Source: an uncultured Verrucomicrobiota bacterium
GTDB taxonomy: Bacteria > Verrucomicrobiota > Verrucomicrobiia > Limisphaerales > UBA9464
Direction: 5' to 3'
DNA length: 29,929 bases
Assembly: GCA_903925515.1 (NCBI GenBank)
Contig: CAIYFP010000573.1
Span: 1 to 29,929, forward strand
Shown: positions 7,743 through 14,405 of the stretch, one piece after another
Layout of the letters: every line of letters begins with the position of its first letter
How positions within the stretch are numbered: position 1 is the stretch's first letter
The notes under the pieces: generated by a model
Told to the model about the DNA's origin: nothing
Database searches by the model: none
What the model saw: only the letters and a program-made list of their open reading frames with translations
Made by a program: the position numbers and the translations under genes

Positions 7743-8622
7743 TTTAGCAATGCGATGTTTCGATGGGGCCTCATTTGCATCCGGCCTACAAGCGCTGTTT
7801 GGACACCTTCCCCCATCCCCGAATCCCGGGCGAGCGATTGGGCTGGCAGCGGAAGGCCTCGGGTTTTGCAACGAAGCGGTCGCCGTGGTGCGGCGGGAGC
7901 TCTCCCGGACGGCGCGACCGGGGGCCGGAAGGGGTGTGCAAGACGTCATGGCCCTGATTTGCAGGGAGGATTGGCGCTCCGGACGGACGGTTCCCGCAAG
8001 GAAGTGTCGCCACCGGCACGATCAGCACGTTCCGGACAACGCGCGCGGACGCCACGACGGGGCGTCGTCCGGAAGGTCCGGAACCCCCGGCCGCCATGAG
8101 AGGGTTGGCGGGGATGCCCGGCGCGTGGTCCCTCGGTTTGGCCACCCGCTTCGGGCAGGGCAGATGTTGCAGGTCCAGGTCCCGGCGAAGATGGCTGAAC
8201 CCGTGCTTGGAGGCTCCCCCGGGCCGGTGACGCTCCAACCAAGGCTTGGGCCTGCGGGAGGACGCCTTGCGACGCACGGAAGGAAAGCGGTCGCTGCGCC
8301 GGGCCTTGCCCGGCCGCTGTTTCAGCCCGCACCAAGGCATCCCGCAGGGTGTATGAGGCGCGAGCGGGGCGTGGGCCAATGCCATGCCCGTAACAAGCGA
8401 AGGACCCCGGATTTCCGGAAGCAGGTCGGGCAAGCACGACCCATCCCGTCGCATCGTTGCGGTTTATGAGACGCGACACGAGGCACGAGCGTCTCCGGAA
8501 ATGAACCTTTACCCCGAGAGTGCCTATTTCTAGGCTTTCGGAAGGTGCAAGGGTCGTCCCCGGGAATTTTCGAGCGCACAAGGCGGCTGGAAGGGGCACG
8601 ACCTCACCATGAGGAACCAGTC
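7743..8622. other. 880 bp region without a supportable gene
   Basis: Between the divergent glgC and tatA genes. Several long frames cross it on both strands, including one of 222 codons at 7786-8454 and one of 217 codons at 7946-8599 on the minus strand. Their translations are Arg/Pro/Gly-rich with no domain or membrane pattern and look like chance frames in GC-rich DNA. A 7 bp hairpin GCCGGGC-CTT-GCCCGGC lies at 8298-8314, and a possible repeat end at 8468-8495. The region may hold the glgC and tatA promoters, a decayed gene or an untranslated RNA, but nothing can be assigned. Confidence 0.5.
8468..8495. repeat. Possible repeat-end fragment forming a hairpin
   Basis: GAGACGC (8468-8474) and GCGTCTC (8489-8495) are inverted with 14 bases between. 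The left half, GAGACGCGACAC, is a 12 of 12 match to the reverse complement of the left end of repeat copy B (6317-6328). It also matches the minus-strand GGGACGCGAAACGAG next to copy A at 13 of 15 positions when extended to 8482. It may be a remnant or solo end of the same repeat family, about 130 bp upstream of tatA. Confidence 0.45.
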
Positions 8623-8877
8623 ATGACTCTTTCCATGCTCGCGATTCTCGGAACGCCGGAGATCATCATCATTGCCATCGTCGTCTTGGTGCTTTTCGGG
8701 GCACGCAAGGTGCCGGAGCTGATGAAGGGCGTCGGCACCGGCATCCGGGAATTCAAGAAGGCCTCGCGCGAGGTGCACGAGGAGATTTCCCGTGCCGCCG
8801 AGGAACCCCCGCAAGTCCCGGCACCCCAGCCGCGCAAGCCGGCCGACACCGTCTCGCAAGGCGGCGGCCATGCATGA
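8623..8877 (+). CDS. tatA: Twin-arginine translocase subunit TatA/TatE
   Basis: 84 residues. TatA oligomers form the pore-like part of the Tat system, which moves folded proteins across the inner membrane. The sequence has a short N-terminus, one transmembrane helix (PEIIIIAIVVLVLFG), the conserved FGARKVPELMKGVGTGIREFKKA hinge and amphipathic helix, and a charged Pro/Ala-rich tail. The ATG at 8623 is preceded by GAGG at 8611-8614 at good spacing and gives the usual TatA length. An upstream in-frame ATG would add 26 residues that do not belong to the family. tatC follows after 91 bp on the same strand. No separate tatB is present here, so this may be a minimal TatAC system. Confidence 0.95.
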   Translation: MTLSMLAILGTPEIIIIAIVVLVLFGARKVPELMKGVGTGIREFKKASREVHEEISRAAEEPPQVPAPQPRKPADTVSQGGGHA

Positions 8878-8968
8878 ACCCGGCGCACGCCGCCCCGGCA
8901 CCCCGATGACACCGACCTGCATCCCGTGTCGAGGTCGGTCTTGGAAGCCTTGCCATCGCTAGCTCCGC

Positions 8969-10234
8969 ATGGCCGAGCCCACCGACCCATCGCAATCCCT
9001 TCACCCTACCGGAGTCCACCCGCCCGATCGGCGGCAGGGCGACGCCCCGGGTTCGCCCGGGGAAGGCCTTCCGGCCTTGCTACCGCTTGATGCCGTTCCA
9101 TCCTCGGGCGACCCCGTTCCTTCCACGCCTCCCGCTCCCGAGGATGCGGCGGAAACTCTGGCTGCCCCACGGGCCGAGCCCGCGAGCCCGGACCCTGCGA
9201 TGGGCGACGGACACCATGCCGGAGCCGGGTCGGGGGGCGGACACTGGGGTGGTGCCGGCTCCGAGCCGGTCGAGGAACCGGAGGAAGAGGGCGGCGGCCC
9301 GATCAAGTCGTTCCTGGAACACCTTGAGGACCTGCGCTGGACGCTCATCCGATGCGCGGTCGCCATCTTCCTTGGGGTGCTGACCTGCCTGACGGCAGGG
9401 AACTTCATCATTGGTCTCCTCGAGGCACCCCTCGTCCGGGCCCAGAAGGCGCGGACGGACAAGGAGCCCGTCGTGGTCATCACGATGGGGACCAACATCC
9501 TGTCCCGCCTTCCCGCCGCGAAGTTCCCCGTGCCCGGCGCCGGCACCCACGACGTGATGCTGCGCGTGGCGCCGGTCCAGTTGCAGGGCACGACGGTCCT
9601 TGCGCTGGTGCGGGACACGAACCCGCCGCCGATGGCGGGATACTCGATGCAGGTCTCGCTGAAGACGTACAGCCCGGGCGGCGGGTTCACCATCGCCGTC
9701 CAGCTCGCCATCTTTGGCGGGCTCACCATCTCGGCCCCGTTCGTCCTCTTTTTCCTCGGCCAGTTCATCCTTCCGGCGTTGCACATGCACGAGAAGCGGT
9801 TCCTGTACCGCATTGCGGGCGCCGCCTCCGTGCTGTTCTTCGCCGGCATCGCCTTCTGCTACTTCGTCCTGCTGCCCATCACCCTTGGGACGACGGCCGC
9901 CTTCTCCAACTGGCTCGGCTTCAGCGCGGACGAATGGCGCGCGGACGAGTACATCAGCTTCTGCTGCTGGTTCCTGCTCGGCATGGGCCTCAGCTTCCAG
10001 CTTCCCATGGTCCTCCTGACCCTCGTGAGGGTCGGGCTGCTCGACGTCGCGGGCCTCGCCAAATACCGCGCCTATTTCTACGTCGGCATCCTCATCATTG
10101 CGGGCTTCGTCACGCCCGACGGCAACCCGTTCACGATGCTGCTGATGGCCGCACCCTTGATGGCCTTGTACGAGCTTTCCGTGGTGATCGCATGGTTCTG
10201 GGCCCGCAAGGAACGACTTGCCGGGGCGGGCTAG
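8969..10234 (+). CDS. tatC: Twin-arginine translocase subunit TatC with long N-terminal tail
   Basis: TatC recognises the twin-arginine signal peptide. The conserved core starts near residue 111 with PIKSFLEHLEDLRWTLIR and continues with six membrane segments, including FGGLTISAPFVLFFLGQFILPAL, the HEKRFLYR loop, AGIAFCYFVLLPITLG and a C-terminal region with GFVTPDGNPFTMLLMAAPL. Two features are unusual. The first about 110 residues are a Pro/Ala/Gly/Glu-rich, probably disordered cytosolic tail. The first periplasmic loop (about residues 154-240) is roughly 85 residues, clearly larger than in E. coli TatC. An internal ATG at residue 79 would shorten the tail, and the true start is not certain. 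It forms a probable operon with tatA. Confidence 0.93.
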   Translation: MAEPTDPSQSLHPTGVHPPDRRQGDAPGSPGEGLPALLPLDAVPSSGDPVPSTPPAPEDAAETLAAPRAEPASPDPAMGDGHHAGAGSGGGHWGGAGSEPVEEPEEEGGGPIKSFLEHLEDLRWTLIRCAVAIFLGVLTCLTAGNFIIGLLEAPLVRAQKARTDKEPVVVITMGTNILSRLPAAKFPVPGAGTHDVMLRVAPVQLQGTTVLALVRDTNPPPMAGYSMQVSLKTYSPGGGFTIAVQLAIFGGLTISAPFVLFFLGQFILPALHMHEKRFLYRIAGAASVLFFAGIAFCYFVLLPITLGTTAAFSNWLGFSADEWRADEYISFCCWFLLGMGLSFQLPMVLLTLVRVGLLDVAGLAKYRAYFYVGILIIAGFVTPDGNPFTMLLMAAPLMALYELSVVIAWFWARKERLAGAG

Positions 10235-10329
10235 CCGGCGCCGCTCGCAGGAGGGTTCTGGCAACATGCGGTTGGTCCTGCATGCGCCGGCCAGCATGAT
10301 GGAAGGGCTGTTTTCCCGAGGATTGTCCC

Positions 10330-11733
10330 ATGAAGAAAAGGTCGAACCCAGCGAGCCGATGGCTCGTGCAAGCCATGTCCGCCGCCGCAGGCGCGGCACT
10401 TGTCTCCGCAGCCCCGGCCACCAACGCTCCCGCGCGGTCCGCACCCCCATGGCCGTCCGCGCCCCTCACCCGCGCCCAGTGCCTTGACCTCGCCCTCACC
10501 TGGAACGGCACCCTTCGCAAGGGCCGCCAAGACATCGCCGAGTCCCATGGCGTCGCCTTGCAGCAGAGGTCCGTGCTCATGCCAAGGCTCGCCACCACCG
10601 GCGCGTACAACCGCATCGACGAGGGCAAGATCGAGCGCGTCGCCTTCAACCCGTCCGCACCCCCCGTCGCGTTCGCCAACAACCAGAACTGGAATGTCGC
10701 CCTCACCGCGTCCCAGCCCCTCTTCGCCGGAGGCAAGCTCCGCTCCGCCGCCCGCGCGTCGCGCCTCACCGTCCAGGCAGCCCTTGCAAACTACCAAGCC
10801 CTCGTCGCGTCCACCCTCCTCGACGTCCGCGTCGCCTACGACGACACCCTCCTCGCATCCGAGCAAATCCGCGTGCAGGAGGCATCCCTCCAGCTCCTCG
10901 AGCGCGAGTTGACCGACACCCGCCGCCGCTTCGACGCCGGCACCGTCCCCCGCTTCAACGTGCTCCGTGCCGAGGTGGAGGTCGCCAACGCCAAGCCCCG
11001 CCTCATCCGCGCCCGCAACGCCCTTCGCAATGCCCGCAACAACCTCGCCGTCCAGCTCGGCTTCGACATCCCGCCGGGCACGGACGAGGACATCCCGTTG
11101 TCCCCCGCCGACACCCTCGCGGCCGTGCGCTCCGAGGTTCCGCTCCCGGACGCCATCGTCCGCGCCCTGGGCCAACGCCCGGAGCTCGCCGCGCTGCGGG
11201 CGACCCGCGGGCTCCGCGGCGAAGACGTCATCCAGGCCCGGGCCGATCGTTACCCCCAGCTCTCGGCGGTGGCTGGTTATGGCTGGCAATCCCGCGTGTT
11301 CAACCGCGACCTGACGGCGGACCTCAACGGATGGAACGCCGGGGCCCAGCTTTCATGGAATGTCTGGGACTTCGGACTCACGCAGGGCAAGATCGACGCC
11401 GCGGTCGCAAGGCGGGAACGGGCCGAGATCGACGTCGGCGACACCCAGCGCCGGATCGAGCTGGAGGTCCGGACCGCCCACTCCAACCACTCGGAGGCCA
11501 TGGATGTCCTCGACTCCCAGGCCCGCGTCATCGAGCAGGCCGAGGAAGCCCTGCGCCTTGCCAACGCCCGGGCCGAGGCCGGCGCGGGGACCCAGCTCGA
11601 CGTCCTCTCCGCCCAGACGGCCCTCACCGAGGCCCGGACCACCTACACCGTCGCGCTTCGCGACCTTTCCGTCGCGCGCGCCCGCCTCGACCGCGCCATG
11701 GGCGAGGGCGTCAGCCTCGCCATGCCCAAGTAA
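10330..11733 (+). CDS. TolC-like outer membrane efflux protein
   Basis: 467 residues. It starts with a Sec signal peptide (basic MKKR, then a hydrophobic stretch ending around SAAPATNA). Two outer-membrane efflux (OEP) repeats follow, roughly residues 45-250 and 255-460. They are long alpha-helical hairpins with typical phrases such as VALTASQPLFAGGKLRSAAR, ALVASTLLDVRVAYDDTLLA, LSWNVWDFGLTQGKID and the closing AGAGTQLDVLSAQTALTEART and YTVALRDLSVARARLDRAMG. Such proteins trimerise into an outer-membrane channel for RND or ABC efflux pumps or type I secretion. No pump or adaptor gene is adjacent, so the partner is unknown. A GAGGA ribosome site lies about 7 bases before the ATG. It follows tatC after 95 bp and could be transcribed with it. 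Confidence 0.92.
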   Translation: MKKRSNPASRWLVQAMSAAAGAALVSAAPATNAPARSAPPWPSAPLTRAQCLDLALTWNGTLRKGRQDIAESHGVALQQRSVLMPRLATTGAYNRIDEGKIERVAFNPSAPPVAFANNQNWNVALTASQPLFAGGKLRSAARASRLTVQAALANYQALVASTLLDVRVAYDDTLLASEQIRVQEASLQLLERELTDTRRRFDAGTVPRFNVLRAEVEVANAKPRLIRARNALRNARNNLAVQLGFDIPPGTDEDIPLSPADTLAAVRSEVPLPDAIVRALGQRPELAALRATRGLRGEDVIQARADRYPQLSAVAGYGWQSRVFNRDLTADLNGWNAGAQLSWNVWDFGLTQGKIDAAVARRERAEIDVGDTQRRIELEVRTAHSNHSEAMDVLDSQARVIEQAEEALRLANARAEAGAGTQLDVLSAQTALTEARTTYTVALRDLSVARARLDRAMGEGVSLAMPK

Positions 11734-11773
11734 AGGCCCCGGGGGACGTCGCCGTCCGCCACCAAGACACCCA

Positions 11774-11824
11774 CCCGGCGTCGCCCCGCCGTGGGCGAGC
11801 CTGTCCCGTGCCGGGGACGCCGGG
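11774..11824. terminator. Inverted repeat between convergent genes, possible bidirectional terminator
   Basis: CCCGGCGTC (11774-11782) and GACGCCGGG (11816-11824) are perfect 9 bp inverted arms around a 33 base loop. They lie between the TolC-like stop (11733) and the stop of the convergent oxidoreductase gene (11829). No T-runs are present, so the termination role is only suggested by position. Confidence 0.35.
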
Positions 11825-11828
11825 CGTC

Positions 11829-13184
11829 CTAGGCTGTCCAACCCTTGCGATACGTGCGCTTCAGGTACTGCTTCGCGGCCGCCGCGCCACTGGTCAGCCG
11901 GAACCGGGGCCCGTCCCACTTCAGCTCGGTCTGGGCCCGGATGGCGACGTTGCCGAGCAGGATGAACTCGGTGAGCAGGCCGGCGTAGTCGAAGTTGGAG
12001 AAGGCCTTGGGACCACCGCGGATCGCGGCCACCCACTCGTCCTTCATCCCTTGGTCGCCCTTGCCGTTGCGGGCCAACGACGGCGCGGGCGCCACGAAGT
12101 CCTTGAAGCGGTCCCCGGGAAGCAGCTTCCAGCTCGCTCCGTAGTCGGACGGCGAGTACAGCACGCCCTTGGCGCCCACCATCAGGCAGCCGGAGTCGGC
12201 CGGCTTTTCGCCGTGGAACAACTCCATGGGCGGCAGGTTCTTCTGGCCGGACGGCAGCTTGCCCTCGTACCACGTGAACTTCACGGCCGGGCGCTTGCCC
12301 TTGGCAGGGAAGTTGTACCGGACGGTCGCCCAGCCCGGGCAGGTCTCCGGGTTCGGCGCCTCGGACTCGGCGACGATGGTGGTGGGGTGGTCGAGCTCAA
12401 GGGCCATGAACGGAAGGTTGGCGGTGTGGCAGCCCATGTCGCCCAGCGCACCCGTGCCGTAGTCCCACCAACCGCGCCACTTGAACGGGTGATACGCAGG
12501 GTGGTAGGGCCGCTCCGGCGCCGTGCCGAGGAAGGCGTCCCAGTTGAGGTGCGCGGGCGCCGGCGGCGTGTCGTGGGGCCGCGCCACCACGGAGGGCGAC
12601 TGGGGCCAGACGGGGCGGTTCGTCCAGACATGGACGTGCTCGACGGTGCCGATGGCGCCCGCACGGATCGCCTCGACGCCCGCGCGAAGCCCGTTCTCGG
12701 CGGTGCCTTGGTTGCCCATCTGGGTGGCCACCTTGTGCTTGCGCGCAAGGTCCCGGAGCCAGCGCGCCTCCCACACGTCATGCGTGAGCGGCTTCTGCAC
12801 GTACACATGGATGCCTTGCTGGATCGCCATGGCCGCCGCCAACGCATGGTTGTGGTCCGCGGTGCTCACCGTCAGCGCGTCGATCTTGCCGGACATCGTG
12901 TCGAACAGCCTGCGAAAGTCCGTGAACCCGGCGGCGGCGGGGAACTTCCTGATCTTGGCCTGCAACGAGGTGTCGTCGCAGTCGCACAACGCGACGACGT
13001 CGCCGTGGTTCGCCGCTTGGTCCAGGTCGCCCGAGCCCTTGCCCCCCACGCCGATCCCGGCCACGCGCAGGCGCTCGTTGGCACCCCACACGCGGGCGGG
13101 CGCAATGGAAAACGCAAGGGCGGCGCCAGAGGACACGGTGATGAAGCGGCGACGATCCAGGACGCGGGAATAGGTGGGACGCAT
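11829..13184 (-). CDS. Gfo/Idh/MocA family oxidoreductase with Tat signal
   Basis: 451 residues. The N-terminus RRRFITVSSGAALAFS is a twin-arginine signal, with the pair near residues 11-13, so a folded, cofactor-loaded enzyme is probably exported. The Rossmann fold follows with VAGIGVGGKGSG (about 41-52) and VALCDCD. The family's EKP motif appears as QKP (residues 130-132, in VYVQKPLTHDVWEARW), as is common in a PVC-group subfamily. GDMGCHTANLPF carries conserved Asp and His of the substrate site. These enzymes act on sugars or polyols with NAD(P) and are abundant in polysaccharide-degrading Verrucomicrobiota and Planctomycetes. The substrate is unknown. The ATG at 13184 has AAGGAA about 8 bases upstream and gives the intact Tat signal. 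The frame extends further up without a better start. A prepilin-like gene is 95 bp upstream on the same strand. Confidence 0.93.
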   Translation of the reverse strand: MRPTYSRVLDRRRFITVSSGAALAFSIAPARVWGANERLRVAGIGVGGKGSGDLDQAANHGDVVALCDCDDTSLQAKIRKFPAAAGFTDFRRLFDTMSGKIDALTVSTADHNHALAAAMAIQQGIHVYVQKPLTHDVWEARWLRDLARKHKVATQMGNQGTAENGLRAGVEAIRAGAIGTVEHVHVWTNRPVWPQSPSVVARPHDTPPAPAHLNWDAFLGTAPERPYHPAYHPFKWRGWWDYGTGALGDMGCHTANLPFMALELDHPTTIVAESEAPNPETCPGWATVRYNFPAKGKRPAVKFTWYEGKLPSGQKNLPPMELFHGEKPADSGCLMVGAKGVLYSPSDYGASWKLLPGDRFKDFVAPAPSLARNGKGDQGMKDEWVAAIRGGPKAFSNFDYAGLLTEFILLGNVAIRAQTELKWDGPRFRLTSGAAAAKQYLKRTYRKGWTA

Positions 13185-13205
13185 GACGGATTTCCTTGTG
13201 GATGA

Positions 13206-13241
13206 CCCGGTGGTTGTACCGGGCATGCCCATGGCTGGGCA
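13206..13241 (-). promoter_or_regulatory. Two tandem hairpins between prepilin and oxidoreductase genes
   Basis: Within the 95 bp gap, TGCCCA-tggc-TGGGCA (13226-13241) and CCCGGT-ggttgt-ACCGGG (13206-13223) form two perfect 6 bp stems back to back. On the minus strand they come after the prepilin stop and end about 21 bases before the oxidoreductase start codon. They could end the upstream transcript or shape the 5' leader. There is no T-run. Confidence 0.3.
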
Positions 13242-13279
13242 ACGGCGAAAGCCGACGACGGCACGCCGCGCCGGCCGAC

Positions 13280-14239
13280 CTAGAACGGATCCTGCCCCGA
13301 CTTGGACGTGGAGGTCCTCGTGGCGAGCCACCACACGTCGCGGTTGTTCGCGAAGCGCCCGTCGTCGATGCGCGAGTAGTCCGTCACCTTGGCGTCAAGG
13401 CCCGCCCTCCCCGGCCTCGGCTGCTCCAGCCAACGCCGGAGCTCCGCATGGCCGTCAAGGAAAGACAAGGCACCCGAGCCCCCATGGAACGCCGCAGGGA
13501 AGTCCACCCAGCCACGCTGGCTCGTCAGGGCCGGGGAATCCGGGATCCGATGTCCGAAGCCTCCGTCGTTGATGCTCGCCGGGTGCTCGTCGATGAAGAC
13601 AAAGATCTGCGATGGCCGCGGCGCGTCACCCTCCTTGCCAAAGACCATCCACCGCCCGCCGCGATTGTTGGGAAAGATGCCCTCCTGCTTCGAGTCCAGC
13701 CAGTAGCCCATCGTCGGGCCGCCCTCCGGCCAGCTTCCCACCGCCTGGCTGGCCGCCACGCTCCGGATGCGCCGCACCTTCCCGACGCCCGGACGCGCCA
13801 CCGTCGTCCAGTCCCCCGGACATTGGTACACGCCCGGCGTGGTGGTGTAGGGGCCAAGCACGGCGGTCTGCCGGGCCAGCAGGGTCTGGGGATCCCAGTT
13901 GGAGACGTTGCCGCCGTTGAAGTCGAGGTTGCCCCGCACCCATCCATCCCCGCCGTACGTGTTCGGCATGAATCGGCCCTGATGGTCGCCCGCATAGAGC
14001 TCGAACGCGAGCTGGAGCTGCTTTTGGTTGGATAGGCACTTGATGCCCTGCGCCCGGACCTTCGCCTTGCCCAAGGCCGGCAGGAGCATCCCCGCGAGGA
14101 TCGCAATGATGGCAATCACGACCAGCAACTCGATCAACGTGAAGGCGCGGCAAGCACTCGGACCGGTCATGCCATCCCCGTACGGCCCAGCCCCAATCCA
14201 CCGTCGCCCGGCAATCACGGGATTCATCCTCCTTTTCAT
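13280..14239 (-). CDS. Prepilin-type cleavage/methylation domain protein with H-X9-DG C-terminus (1)
   Basis: 319 residues from the ATG at 14239. The type IV prepilin/pseudopilin signature FTLIELLVVIAIIAILAG is followed by MLLPALGKAKVRAQ, the PVC-group form of type II secretion pseudopilins. The C-terminal part has conserved aromatic/Cys segments (GVYQCPGDW, IFVFIDEHPASINDGGFG) and ends with His, nine residues, then Asp-Gly-His (around LSFLDGHAELRRW), the H-X9-DG motif. Such proteins are large families, probably membrane- or surface-associated, with poorly known roles. The residue before the cleavage site is Ala rather than the usual Gly. Start choice is uncertain: 14239 gives a long 32-residue leader, while ATG 14170 gives a 9-residue leader more like the family. 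The oxidoreductase gene follows downstream. Confidence 0.88.
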   Translation of the reverse strand: MKRRMNPVIAGRRWIGAGPYGDGMTGPSACRAFTLIELLVVIAIIAILAGMLLPALGKAKVRAQGIKCLSNQKQLQLAFELYAGDHQGRFMPNTYGGDGWVRGNLDFNGGNVSNWDPQTLLARQTAVLGPYTTTPGVYQCPGDWTTVARPGVGKVRRIRSVAASQAVGSWPEGGPTMGYWLDSKQEGIFPNNRGGRWMVFGKEGDAPRPSQIFVFIDEHPASINDGGFGHRIPDSPALTSQRGWVDFPAAFHGGSGALSFLDGHAELRRWLEQPRPGRAGLDAKVTDYSRIDDGRFANNRDVWWLATRTSTSKSGQDPF

Positions 14240-14354
14240 GCTGTCCCCCAGCAACAACCCGGCCGCCGCCCCGCGTCAAGGCCCGAAATCGTGCGGCCCG
14301 TCGCCCGCGTTTTCCATTGACCCCGACCCCATGTGACGGAGAGAAAATGACGAA

Positions 14355-14393
14355 TCGTGCCTGACATCCGGCACGAGTCTTCGTTCGTTTTTT
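14355..14393 (+). promoter_or_regulatory. Terminator-like hairpin in the leader of the SNF2 gene
   Basis: TCGTGCC (14355-14361) and GGCACGA (14370-14376) form a perfect 7 bp stem with an 8 base loop. A run of six T at 14388-14393 follows after 11 bases. The structure ends 12 bases before the SNF2 start codon. It could be an imperfect terminator or attenuator for that gene, or a protein-binding site in the region it shares with the divergent prepilin gene. The spacing to the T-run is longer than ideal. Confidence 0.35.
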
Positions 14394-14405
14394 CAAGGCA
14401 ACATC

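Noticed and set aside
6462..8099. A 545-codon plus-strand frame opposite glgC.
   Set aside because: Antisense of a clear GlgC protein. It continues into the empty gap but gains no protein-like features there.
7786..8599. Two minus-strand frames of 222 and 217 codons in the glgC-tatA gap.
   Set aside because: Arg/Pro/Gly-rich translations with no hydrophobic pattern, motif or ribosome site; they overlap each other. A similarity search would be needed to revive either.
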